64,000 nt of DNA. Source: Styela clava. Its lineage: Eukaryota > Chordata > Ascidiacea > Stolidobranchia > Styelidae. A program made the translations under genes and the position numbers. Position 1 is the first letter of the stretch. Every line of letters starts with the position of its first letter. Shown in pieces: positions 33,417 to 47,000 of the stretch. The notes below the pieces were generated by a model that was not told where the DNA came from, searched no databases, and was given only the letters and a program-made list of their open reading frames with translations. The stretch is from the NCBI RefSeq assembly GCF_964204865.1, contig NC_135252.1, positions 21,287,383 through 21,351,382 of the forward strand. The letters run 5' to 3'.

Positions 33417-33625
33417 ATTCCCGCTATTAGGAATAATAAGGATTTTATTAGACGTAGATATTTTTAATGTTTTTATTCTTATTGCACTGAAAAAAGTGAC
33501 AATGGCTTTTTTGTTTTTATTATTTTATTTGTTATAGATAGATTTAGACCCATTCCCGCTATTAGGAATAATAAGGATTTTATTAGGCGTGGATATTTTT
33601 AATATATTTATTCTTATTGCACTGG
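33361..33625. repeat. 131-134-bp local tandem duplication
   Basis: The block ATGGCTTTTTTGTTTTTATT...GGATATTTTTAAT..TTGCACTG occurs at about 33367-33491 and again at 33503-33625, nearly identical. Confidence 0.8.
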
Positions 33626-33629
33626 AAAA

Positions 33630-34075
33630 AGGCTTAGACATTTTTGATGTTATTCTAGCTTTTCAGATACAGAATTAAGAAGACACTGAAGAAATTAGGA
33701 ATAGGCGGAATCCACGAAAATCTACACTATATGTCAATATGTTTACGCGTTTTATTAGGCTTAGATATTTTCAATGTTATTCTAGCTTCTCAGGTGCAGG
33801 ATTATGAAGATACTGAGAAAATGAAAAAAAAACACACAAGACTTATTCTTATTGCACTGGAAAAAGGCTTAGATATTTTTGATGTTGTTCTAGCTTTTCA
33901 GATACAGAATTATGAAGACACTGAAGAAATTAGGAAAAGGCGGAATCCACGAAAATCTACACTATATGTCAATATGTTTACGCGTTTTATTAGGCTTAGA
34001 TATTTTCAATGTTATTCTAGCTTCTCAGGTGCAGGATTATGAAGATACTGAGAAAATGAAAAAAAAAACACACAA
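33630..34075. repeat. 240-bp tandem duplication of two diverged small units
   Basis: The block GGCTTAGAxATTTTTGATGT...AAAATGAAAAAAAA occurs at 33631 and 33871. The small-unit copies here (IQNYEDTEEIRKRRNPRK and VQDYEDTEKMKKK) are diverged from the main array. In the 22-codon block at 33902 about five of the codon differences from the consensus are synonymous (GAC/GAT, AGG/AGA, CGG/CGC, CTA/TTA, GTC/GTA). Confidence 0.7.
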
Positions 34076-37000
34076 GACGAGGAAAAACAATATCACATGT
34101 AAATATGTTTACGAACTTTATTAGGCTTAGATATTTTTAATGTTATTCTAGCTTCTCAGGCTCAGAATTATGGAGATACTGAAGAAATGAAGAAAAGACG
34201 CCAACAATTAATATCAACATTACATGTAAATATTTTTACGAATTTTATTAGTTTTAGATATATTTGAAGTTATTCTAGCTTCGCAGGTGCAGAATTATGG
34301 AGGCCCTGAAGAAATGACATAATCAAGGGAAAGCTACATTAAGAAAAGGCGGAATCAAATACCGATATAGGATACCGGTAAATATGTTACATATGTTTTA
34401 TCAAGCTTCCTCCCCCCACCTAATGTTTATTTTGACTTCAGTTCGATATAATATTTTTCTGATTATATTCATACTGATGCAATAATACAAGAATTTTTAT
34501 GTTTATTACCGATATAGATCATTTTATAATAAAGCCAGTTTTGTAAGATGCTGTTTTTATAGTTGGTAATTTTATTTGTCATAAATTTTTTTTACTTCTA
34601 TTTTTTGAGAGATTTTCAACAGGATATAGGATATCGTGGGAGCAACAAAAGATGAAGAGTAAAAACAGAGCTTGTCATGACTTTTTTATTTTTAATATTT
34701 TGTTTGTTATACATAGATTTAGACCCATTACCGCCATTAGGAATGATAGGGATTTTATTAGGCTTAGATACTTTTACTATTATTCTAGCTTCTCAGGTGC
34801 AGAATTATGAAGACTCTGAAAAGAAGAAGAAAGGACACAATCAAGAAAAATCAACATTACAAGTAAATATTTTTACGAATTTCATTAGGCCTAAATACTT
34901 TTAATGTTATTCTAGCTTCTCAGACGCAGAATTATGAGGACACTGAAGAAATGAAGAAAAGACACAATCAAGGAATATCAACATTACATGTAAATATTTT
35001 TACGAATTTCATTAAGCTTAGATACTTTCAATATTATTCTAGCTTCTTAGGTGCAGAATTATGAAGATATTGAAGAAATGAAGAAAAGACGCAATCAATG
35101 AAAATCTACATTACATGTGAATTTAATGGTATTCTAGCTTCTCCGGCGCAGAATTATGAAGATAATGAGAAATGAAGAAAAGACGCAATTGAGGAAAAGC
35201 TACGTTACTTGTAAATATTTTAACGAATTTTATTAGGCTTAGATACTTTCAATCTCATTCTAGCTTCTCAGGCGCAGAATTAAGAAGATACTGAAGAAAT
35301 GAAGAGAATACGCAATCAGGGAAAATCTACGTTACATGTGAATATTTTACAAATTTTATTGGGCTTAGATACTTCAATGGTATTCTAGCTCCTCAGACGC
35401 AGAATTATGGAGATACTGAATAAAAGACGCAGACAAGGAAAATCCCCATGTAAATATTTTTACGAATATTATTTCATATTTATTACTGATATAGAATAAT
35501 TAAAGCCATTTTTGTAATATGATATTTTTATATTTGGTGATCTTATTTGTCATAAATAAATTTTCCTTCTATTTTTTGAGATATTTTTAACAGGATATAG
35601 GATATCGTGAGAGCAACAAAAGAAGAAAAGTAAAAACAGGGCTTGTCATGACTTTTTATTTTTAATGTTCTGTTTGTTATAGATAAATTTAAACCCATTC
35701 CCGCCATTAGGAATGATAGGGATTATATTAGGATTAGATAATTTTAATGTTATTCTAGCTTCTCAGACGCAGAATTATGAGGACACTGAAGAAATGAAGA
35801 AAAGACACAATCAAGGAATATCAACATTACATGTAAATATTTTTACGAATTTTATTAAACTTTGATACTTTTAATGTTTTTCTAGCTTCTCATGCGCAGA
35901 ATTATGAAGACACTGAAGAAAAGACACAATCAATGAAAATCTACATTACATGTAAATATTTTTACGAATTTTATTAGGCTTAGATACTTTTAATATTATT
36001 CTAGCTTCTCAGATGCAGAATTATGAAGATATTGAAGAAATGAAAAAAAAGACGCAATCAATGAAAATCTACATTACATGTGAATTTAATGGTATTCTAG
36101 CTTCTCCGGCGCAGAATTATGAAGATACTGAAGAAATGAAGAAAAGACGCAATTAAGGAAAAGCTACATTACATGTAAATAGTTTAAGAATTTAATTAGG
36201 CTTAGATACTTCATTGTTATTCGAGCTTCTCAGACGCAGAATTATGGAGATACTGAAAAAAAGACGCAGTCAAGGAAAATCCACATGTAAATATTTTTAC
36301 GAATTTTATTTCATATTTATTACTGATATAGAATATTTAAAGCCATTTTTGTAATATGCTGTTTCTATATTTGGCGATCTGATTTGTCATAAATATTTTT
36401 TCCTTCTATTTTTTGAGATATTTTCAACAGGAAATAGAATATCATAAGAGCAACAAAAGAAAAAAAGTAAAAACAGGGCTTGTCATGACTTTTTTATTTT
36501 TTAATGTTTTGTTTTTTATAGGAAAATTTAGACCCATTCCCGCCATTAGGATTAACAGGGATTTTATTAGGCTTTTATACTTTTAATGTTATTCTAGCTT
36601 CTCAGGCGCAGAATTATGGGGATGCTGAAGAAATGAGGAAAAGACACAATCAAAGAAAAGCTACTTTACATGTAAATATATTTACGATCTTTATTGGGCT
36701 TAGATACTTTTAATGTTATTCTAGCTTCTCAGGTGCAGAATTATGAGGACACTGAAGAAATGAAAAAAGGCGCAATCAAGGAATATCAACATTACATGTA
36801 AATATTTTTACGAATTTTATTTAATATTTATTACTGATATAGAATATTTAAAGCCATGTTTTGTAATATGCTGTTTTTATATTTGGCGATCTTATTTGTC
36901 ATAAATATTTTTTCCTTCTATTTTTTGAAATATTTTCAACAGGAAATAGAATATCATGAGAGCAACAAAAAAAAAAAGTAAAAACAGGGCTTGTCATGAC

Positions 37001-38839
37001 TTTTTTATTTTTTAATGTTTTGTTTTTTATAGGAAAATTTAGACCCATTCTCGCCATTAGGAATAACAGGGATTTTATTAGGCTTATATACTTTTAATGT
37101 TATTCTAGCTTCTCAGGCGCAGAATTATGAGGACACTGAAGAAATGAAGAAAAGACACAATCAAGGAATATCAACATTACATATAAATATTTTTACGAAT
37201 TTCATTAAGCTTAGATACTTTTAATGTTTTTCTAGCTTCTCAGGCGCAGAATTATGAAGACGCTGAAGAAAACACACAAGGAAAATCTACATTACATGTA
37301 AATATTTTTACGAATTTCATTAGGCTTAGATACTTTCAATATTATTCTAGCTTCTCAGGTGCAGAATTATGAAGATATTGAAGAAATGAAGAAAAGACGC
37401 AATCAATGAAAATCTACATTACATGTGAAACTAATGGAATTCTAGCTTCTCCGGCGCAGAATTATGAAGATAATGAGAAATGAAGAAAAGACGCAATTAA
37501 GAAAAAGCTACGTTACTTGTAAATATTTTAACGAATTTTATTAGGCTTAGATACTTTCAATCTCATTCTAGCTTCTCAGGCGCAGAATTAAGAAGATACT
37601 GAAGAAATGAAGAGAATACGCAATCAAAGAAAATCTACGTTACATGTGAATATTTTACAAATTTCATTAGGCTTAGATACTTCAATGGTATTCTAGCTTC
37701 TCAGACGCAGAATTATGGAGATACTGAATAAAAGACGCAGACAAGGAAAATCCCCATGTAAATATTTTTACGAATATTATTTCATATTTATTACTGATAT
37801 AGAATAATTAAAGCCATTTTTGTAATATGATATTTTTATATTTGGTGATCTTATTTGTCATAAAGAAATTTTCCTTCTATTTTTTGAGATATTTTTAACA
37901 GGATATAGGATATCGTGAGAGCAACAAAAGAAGAAAAGTAAAAACAGGGCTTGTCATGACTTTTTATTTTTAATGTTTTGTTTGTTATAGATAAATTTAG
38001 ACCCATTCCCGCCATTAGGAATGATAGGGATTATATTAGGATTAGATACTTTTAATGTTATTCTAGCTTCTCAGGCGCAGAATTATGAGAACACTGAAGA
38101 AATGAAGAAAAGACACAATCAAGGAATATCAACATTACATGTAAATATTTTTACGAATTTTATTAAGCTTTGATACTTTTAATGTTTTTCTAGCTTCTCA
38201 GGCGCAGAATTATGAAGACACTAAAGAAAAGACACAATCAAGGAAAATCTACATTACATGTAAATATTTTTACGAATTTTATTAGGCTTAGATATTTTTA
38301 ATAATATTCTAGCTTCTCAGATGCAGAATTATGGAGATATTAAAGAAATGAAAAAAAGACGCAATCAATGAAAATCTACATTACATGTGAATTTAATGGT
38401 ATTCTAGCTTCTCCGGTGCAGAATTATGAAGATACTGAAGAAATGAAGAAAAGACGCAATTAAGGAAAAGCTACATTACATGTAAATATTTTACGAATTT
38501 TATTAGGCTTAGATACTTCAATGTTATTCGAGCTTCTCAGACGCAGAATTATGGAGATACTGAAGAGAATACGCAGTCACGGAAAATCCACATGTAAATA
38601 TTTTTACGAATTTTATTTCATATTTATTACTGATATAGAATATTTAAAGCCATTTTTGTAATATGCTGTTTTTATATTTGGTGATCTTATTTGCCATAAA
38701 TATTTTTTCCTTCTATTTTTTGAGATATTTTCTACAGGATATAGAATATCGTGAGAGCAACAGAAGAAAAAAAGTAAAAACAGGGCTTGTCATGACTTTT
38801 TTATTTTTTAATGTTTTGTTTTTTATAGAAAAATTTAGA

Positions 38840-41800
38840 CCCATTCCCGCCATTAGGAATAACAGGGATTTTATTAGGCTTAGATACTTTTAACGTTATT
38901 CTAGCTTCTCAGACGCAGAATTATGGAGATGCTGAAGAAATGAAGAAAAGACACAATCAAGGAAAAGCTACTTTACATGTAAATATATTTACGATCTTTA
39001 TTAGGCTTAGATACTTTTAATGTTATTCTAGCTTCTCAGGTGCAGAATTATGAGGACACTGAAGAAATGAAGAAAAGACACAATCAAGGAATATCAACAT
39101 TACAAGAAAATATTTTTACGAATTTCATTAGGCCTAAATACTTTTAATGTTATTCTAGCTTCTCAGACGCAGAATTATGAGGACACTGAAGAAATGAAGA
39201 AAAGACACAATCAAGGAATATCAACATTACATGTAAATATTTTTACGAATTTTATTAAGCTTAGATACTTTTAATGTTTTTCTAGCTTCTCAGGCGAAGA
39301 ATTGTGAAGACGCTGAAGAAAACACACAAGGAAAATCTACATTACATGTAAATATTTTTACGAATTTCATTAGGCTTAGATAGTTTCAATATTATTCTAG
39401 CTTCCCAGGTGCAGAATTATGAAGATATTGAAGAAATGAAGAAAAGACGCAATCAATGAAAATCTACATTACATGTGAATTTAATGGTATTCTAGCTTCT
39501 CCGGCGCAGAATTATGAAGATAATGAGAAATGACCAAAAGACGCAATTAAGGAAAAGCTACGTTACATGTAAATATTTTAACGAATTTTATTAGGCTTAG
39601 GTACTTTCAATCTCATTCTAGCTTCTCAGGCGCAGAACTAAGAAGATACTGAAGAAATGAAGAGAATACGCAATCAAGGAAAATCTACGTTACATGTAAA
39701 TATCTTACGAATTTCATTAGGCCTAAATACTTTTAATGTTATTCTAGCTTCTCAGACGCAGAATTATGAGGACACTGAAGAAATGAAGAAAAGACACAAT
39801 CAAGGAATATCAACATTACATGTAAATATTTTTACGAATTTTATTAAACTTTGATACTTTTAATGTTTTTCTAGCTTCTCATGCGCAGAATTATGAAGAC
39901 ACTGAAGAAAAGACACAAACAATGAAAATCTACATTACATGTAAATATTTTTACGAATTTTATCAGGCTTAGATACTTTCTAGCTTCTCAGGCGCAGAAT
40001 TATGAAGATACTGAAGAAATGAAGAAAAGACGCAATTAAGGAAAAGCTACATTACATGTAAATATTTTAAGAATTTAATTAGGCTTAGATACTTCAATGT
40101 TATTCGAGCTTCTCAGACGCAGAATTATGGAGATACTGAAAAAAAGACGCAGTCAAGGAAAATCCACATGTAAATATTTTTACGAATTTTATTTCATATT
40201 TATTACTGATATAGAATATTTAAAGCCATTTTTGTAATATGCTGTTTTTATATTTGGCGATCTGATTTTTCATAAATATTTTTTCCTTCTATTTTTTGAG
40301 ATATTTTCAACAGGAAATAGAATATCATGAGAGCAACAAAAGAAAAAAAGTAAAAACAGGGCTTGTCATTGCATTTTTTAATTTTTAATGTTTTGTTTTT
40401 TATAGGAGAATTTAGACCCATTCCCGCCATTAGGAATAACAGGGATTTTATTAGGCTTAGATACTTTTAACGTTATTCTAGCTTCTCAGACGCAGAATTA
40501 TGGAGATGCTGAAGAAATGAAGAAAAGACACAATCAAGGAAAAGCTACTTTACATGTAAATATATTTACGATCTTTATTAGGCTTAGATACTTTTAATGT
40601 TATTCTAGCTTCTCAGGTGCAGAATTATGAGGACACTGAAGAAATGAAGAAAAGACACAATCAAGGAATATCAACATTACAAGAAAATATTTTTACGAAT
40701 TTCATTAGGCCTAAATACTTTTAATGTTATTCTAGCTTCTCAGACGCAGAATTATGAGGACACTGAAGAAATGAAGAAAAGACACAATCAAGGAATATCA
40801 ACATTACATGTAAATATTTTTACGAATTTTATTAAGCTTAGATACTTTTAATGTTTTTCTAGCTTCTCAGGCGAAGAATTGTGAAGACGCTGAAGAAAAC
40901 ACACAAGGAAAATCTACATTACATGTAAATATTTTTACGAATTTCATTAGGCTTAGATAGTTTCAATATTATTCTAGCTTCCCAGGTGCAGAATTATGAA
41001 GATATTGAAGAAATGAAGAAAAGACGCAATCAATGAAAATCTACATTACATGTGAATTTAATGGTATTCTAGCTTCTCCGGCGCAGAATTATGAAGATAA
41101 TGAGAAATGACCAAAAGACGCAATTAAGGAAAAGCTACGTTACATGTAAATATTTTAACGAATTTTATTAGGCTTAGGTACTTTCAATCTCATTCTAGCT
41201 TCTCAGGCGCAGAACTAAGAAGATACTGAAGAAATGAAGAGAATACGCAATCAAGGAAAATCTACGTTACATGTAAATATCTTACGAATTTCATTAGGCC
41301 TAAATACTTTTAATGTTATTCTAGCTTCTCAGACGCAGAATTATGAGGACACTGAAGAAATGAAGAAAAGACACAATCAAGGAATATCAACATTACATGT
41401 AAATATTTTTACGAATTTTATTAAACTTTGATACTTTTAATGTTTTTCTAGCTTCTCATGCGCAGAATTATGAAGACACTGAAGAAAAGACACAAACAAT
41501 GAAAATCTACATTACATGTAAATATTTTTACGAATTTTATCAGGCTTAGATACTTTCTAGCTTCTCAGGCGCAGAATTATGAAGATACTGAAGAAATGAA
41601 GAAAAGACGCAATTAAGGAAAAGCTACATTACATGTAAATATTTTAAGAATTTAATTAGGCTTAGATACTTCAATGTTATTCGAGCTTCTCAGACGCAGA
41701 ATTATGGAGATACTGAAAAAAAGACGCAGTCAAGGAAAATCCACATGTAAATATTTTTACGAATTTTATTTCATATTTATTACTGATATAGAATATTTAA

Positions 41801-42015
41801 AGCCATTTTTGTAATATGCTGTTTTTATATTTGGCGATCTGATTTTTCATAAATATTTTTTCCTTCTATTTTTTGAGATATTTTCAACAGGAAATAGAAT
41901 ATCATGAGAGCAACAAAAGAAAAAAAGTAAAAACAGGGCTTGTCATTGCATTTTTTAATTTTTAATGTTTTGTTTTTTATAGGAGAATTTAGACCAATTT
42001 CCGCCATTAGGAATA
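38840..42015. repeat. 1577-bp segmental tandem duplication
   Basis: Sequence from about 38,881 to 40,457 repeats almost exactly at 40,458 to about 42,034. For example, identical 65-codon frames start at 39657 and 41234. Sharing of rare variants such as GAAGAATTGTGAAGACGCTG shows a recent event. Confidence 0.9.
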
Positions 42016-43740
42016 ACAGGGATTTTATTAGGCTTATATACTTTTAATGTTATTCTAGCTTCTCAGGCGCAGAATTATGGGGATGCTGAAGAAATGAAGA
42101 AAAGACACAATCAAAGAAAAGCTACTTTACATGTAAATATATTTACGATCTTTATTAGGCTTAGATACTTTTAATGTTATTCTAGCTTCTCAGGTGCAGC
42201 ATTATGATGACACTGAAGAAATGAAAAAAAGGCGCAATTAAGGAATATCAACATTACATGTAAATATTTTTACGAATTTTATTTAATATTTATTACTGAT
42301 ATAGAATATTTAAAGCCATGTTTTGTAATATGCTCTTTTTATATCCGACGATCTTGTTTGTCATAAATATTTTTTCCTCCTATTTTTTGAGATATTTCCA
42401 ACAGGATATAGGATATCGTGAGAACAACAAAAGAAGAAAAGTAAAAGCAGGGCTTGTCATGATTTTTTTATTTTTAATGTCCTGTTTGTTTTAGATAAAT
42501 TTAGACCCATTCCCGCCATTATGATGAGGATTTTATTAGGCTTAGATACTTTTAATGTTAGTCTAGCTTCTCAGGCGCAGAATTATGAAGATGCTGAAGA
42601 AAAGACACAATCAAGGAAAAGCTACTTTACATGTAAATATATTTACGATCTTTATCAGACTTAGATACTTTTAATGTTATTCTAGCTTCTCAGAGGCAGA
42701 ATTATGAGAACACTGACGAAATGAAGAAAATACGCAATCAAGGAATATCAACATTACATGTAAATATTTTTACGTATTTTATTTAATATTTATTACCTAT
42801 ATAGAATATTTAAAGCCATGTTTTGTAATATGCTGTTTTTATATTTGGCGATCTGATTTGTCATAAATATTTTTTCCTTCTATTTTTTGAGATATTTTCA
42901 ACAGGAAATAGAATATCATGAGAGCAACAAAAGAAAAAAAGTAAAAACAGGGCTTGTCATGACTTTTTTATTTTTTAATGTTTTGTTTTTTATAGGAAAA
43001 TTTAGACCCATTTCCGCCATTAGGAATAACAGGGATTTTATTAGGCTTATATACTTTTAATGTTTTTCTAGCTTCTCAGGCGCAGAATTATGAACATACT
43101 GAAGAAATGAAGAAAAGAAACATTTAAGGAAAATCTACGTTACATGTAAATATTTTACGAATTTTATTAGGCTTATATACTGTAATGTTATTCTAGCTTC
43201 TCAGGCGCTGAATTATGAAGATACTGAAGAAAAGACGCAGTCAAAGAAAATCCACATGTGAATATTTTCACGAATTTTTTTAGGCATAAATACTTTTGAT
43301 GTTATTCTAGCTTTTCAGGCGCAGAAATAATAGGATACGGAAGAAATGGAGAAAAGACGTAATCAGTGAAAATCTTCATAACATGTAAATATTTTTAGGA
43401 ATTTTATTAGGCTTAGATACTTTTAATGTTATTTTATCTTCTCAGGCGCAGAATTATGAAGATACTGAAGAAAAGACAAAGCTAAGGAAAATCTACATGT
43501 AAATATATTTACGAATTTTATTAGGCATAGGCGCAGAATTTTTAACATGCTGAAGAAATGATGAAAATACGCAATCGAGGAAAATCTACATTACATGTAA
43601 ATGTTTTTACTAATTTTATTTAATATTTATTACTGATATAGAATATTTAAAGCCATTTTTGTAATATGCTGTTTTTATATTTCGCGATCTCATTTGTCAT
43701 AAATATTTTTTCCTTCTATGTTTTGAGATATTTTCAACAG

Positions 43741-43776
43741 GATATAGGATATCGTGAGAGCAACAAAAGAAGAAAA
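43741..43776 (+). other. example of the 36-bp core (candidate micro-exon D)
   Basis: It is flanked by ATTTTCAACAG and GTAAAAACAGG. It reads DIGYRESNKRRK in phase 0. The candidate intron that follows could end at TTGTTATAG 54 bp later, joining in frame to INLDPFPPLG, or at a later TTCGCAG. Some copies (46.79, 50.97, 52.20 kb) have one extra A and are 37 bp. Confidence 0.3.
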
Positions 43777-44079
43777 GTAAAAACAGGGCTTGTCATGACT
43801 TTTTTTTATTTTTAATGTTTTGTTTGTTATAGATAAATTTAGACCCATTCCCGCCATTAGGAATAATAGGGATTTTATTAGGCTTAGATACTTTTAATGT
43901 TATTTAAGCTTCGCAGACGCAGAATTATGAAGATACTGAAGAAAAGACGAAGTTAAGGAAAATCTACTTGTAAATATATTTACGAATTTTATTAGGCATA
44001 GCCGCAGAATTATTACCATACTGAAGAAATGAAGAAAAGACGCAATCAAGGAAAATCTACATTACATGTAAATATTTTA

Positions 44080-47000
44080 CTAATTTTATTTAATATTTAT
44101 TACTGATATAGAATATTTAAAGCCATTTTTGTAATATGCTGTTTTTATAATTGGCGATTTCATTTGTCATAAATAAATTTTCCTTCTATTTTTTGAGATA
44201 TTTTCAACAGGATATAGGATATCGTGAGAGCAACAAAAGAAGAAAAGTAAAAACAGGGCTTGTCATGACTTTTTTTTATTTTTAATGTTTTGTTTGTTAT
44301 AGATAAATTTAGACCCATTCCCACCATTAGGAATAATAGGGATTTTTGAGGCTTAGATACTTTTAATGTTATTCTAGCTTCTCAGGCGCAGATTTATGAA
44401 GATGCTGAAGAAATGAAGAAAAGACACAGTCAAGGAAAAGCTACATAACATGTAAATATTTTAACGAATTTTATTAGGCTGAGATACTTTTAATGGTATT
44501 TTAGCTTCTCAGGCGCAGAATTATGAAGATACTGAAGAAAAGACGCAGTCAAGGAAAATGTACATTACATGTGAATATATTTACGAATTTTACTAGGCAT
44601 AGGCGCAGAATTAATAACATACTGAAGACACGAAAAAAAGTCGCAATGAAAAAAAATCTACATTTATGTAAATATTTTTACTAATTCTATTAGGCTTAGA
44701 TACTTTTAATGTTATTCTAGCTTCTCAGGCGCAGAATTGTGAAGATCCTGAAGAAATGAAGAAACGACACAATCAAGGAATATCAACATTACATGTAAAT
44801 ATATTTACGAATATTTAATAATATTTATTACTGATATAGGATATTTAAAGCCATTTTTGTAATATGCTGTTTTTATATTTGGCGATCTCATTTGTCATAA
44901 ATATTTTTTCCTTCTATTTTTTGAGATATTTTTAACAGGATATAGGATATCGTGAGAGCAACGAAAGAAGAAAAGTAAAAACAGGGCTTGTCATGACTTT
45001 TTTTTTATTTTTAATGCTTTATTTGTTATAGATAAATTTAGACCCATTCCCGCCATTAGGAATAATAGGGATTTTATTAGGCTTAGATACTTTTAATGTT
45101 AGTCTAGCTGCTCAGGCGCAGAATTATGAAGTTGCTGAAGAAATGAAGAAAAGACACAATCAAGGAAAAGCTACTTTACATGTAAATATATTTACGATCT
45201 TCATCAGGCTTAGATACTTTTAATGTTATTCTAGCTTCTCAGGTGCAGAATTATGAGAACACTGAAGAAATGGAGAAAAGACGCAATCAAGGAATATCAA
45301 CATTACATGTAAATATTTTTACGAATTTTATTTAATATTTATTACCTATATAGAATATTTAAAGCCATGTTTTGTAATATGCTGTTTTTATATTTGGCGA
45401 TCTTATTTGTCATAAATATTTTTTCCTCTTATTTATTGAGATGTTTTCAACAAGATATAAGATATCGTGATAACAACAAAAGAAGAAAAGTAAAAGCAGG
45501 GCTTGTCATGACTTTTTTATTTTTAATGTTTTGTTTGTTATAGATAAATTTAGACCCATTCCCGCCATTATGATAAGGATTTTATTAGGCTTAGATACTT
45601 TCAATGTCATTCTAGCATCTCAGGCGCAGAATTATGAAGTTACTGAAGAAATAAAAGACACAATCAAGGAAAATCTACGTTACATGTTAATAATATGCGA
45701 ATTTTATTAGGCTTGGATACTTTAATGTTATTCTAGCTTTTCAGGCGCAGAATAATGAAGATACTGAGGAAAAGACGCAGTCAAAGAAAATCCACATGTA
45801 AATATTTTCACGAATTTTATTAGGCATAAATACCTTCAATGTTATTCTAGATTTTCAGGCGCAGAATTAATAGGATACGGAAGAAATGAAAAAAAGACGT
45901 AATCAAGGAAAATCTTCATTACATGTAAATATTTTTACGAATTTTATTAGGCTTAGATACTTTTAATGTTATTTTAGCTGCTCAGACGCAGAATTATGAA
46001 GATACTGAAGAAAAGACAAAGTTAAGGAAAATCTACATATAAATATATTTACGAATTTTATTAGGCATAGGCGCAGAATTATTAACATACTGAAGAAATG
46101 AAGAAAAGACGCAATCAAGGAAAATCTACATTACATGTAAATATTTTTACTAATTTTATTTATTATTTATTATTGATATAGAATATTTAAAGCCATGTTT
46201 TGTAATATGCTGTTTTTATATTTGGCGATCTCATTCGTCATAAATAATTTTTCCTTCTATTTTTTGAGATATTTCCAACAGGATATAGGATACCGTGAGA
46301 GCAACATAAGAAGAAAAGTAAAAACAGGGCTTGTCATGACTTTTTTTATTTTTGATGTTTTGTTTGTTATAGATAAATTTAGACCCATTCCCGCCATTAG
46401 GAATAATAGGAATTTTATTAGGCTTAGATACTTTCAATGTTAGTCTAGCTTCTCAGGCGCGGAATTATGAAGATGCTGAAGAAAAGACACAATCAAGGAA
46501 AAGCTGCTTTACATGTAAATATATTTACGATCTTTATCAGACTTAGATACTTTTAATGTTATTCTAGCTTCTCAGAGGCAGAATTATGAGAACACTGACG
46601 AAATGAAGAAAATACGCAATCAAGGAATATCAACATTACATGTAAATATTTTTACGTATTTTATTTAATATTTATTACCTATATAGAATATTTAAAGCCA
46701 TGTTTTGTAATATGCTGTTTTTATATTTGGCGATCTCATTTGTCATAAATATTTTTTTCTTCTATTTTTTGAGATATTTTTAACAGGATATAGGATATCG
46801 TGAGAGCAACAAAAAGAAGAAAAGTAAAAACAGGGCTTGTCATGACTTTTTTATTTTTATTGCTTTGTTTGTTATACATAAATTTAGACCCATTCCCGCC
46901 ATTAGGAATAATAGGGATTTTATTAGGCTTAGATACTTTTAATGTTAGTCTAGCTTCTCAGGCGCAGAATTATGAAGATGCAGAAGAACTGAAGAAAAGA

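Noticed and set aside
40248..42007. Minus-strand frames of 60 codons (40248 and 41825)
   Set aside because: Antisense shadows of the leader segment, duplicated by the 1577-bp event.
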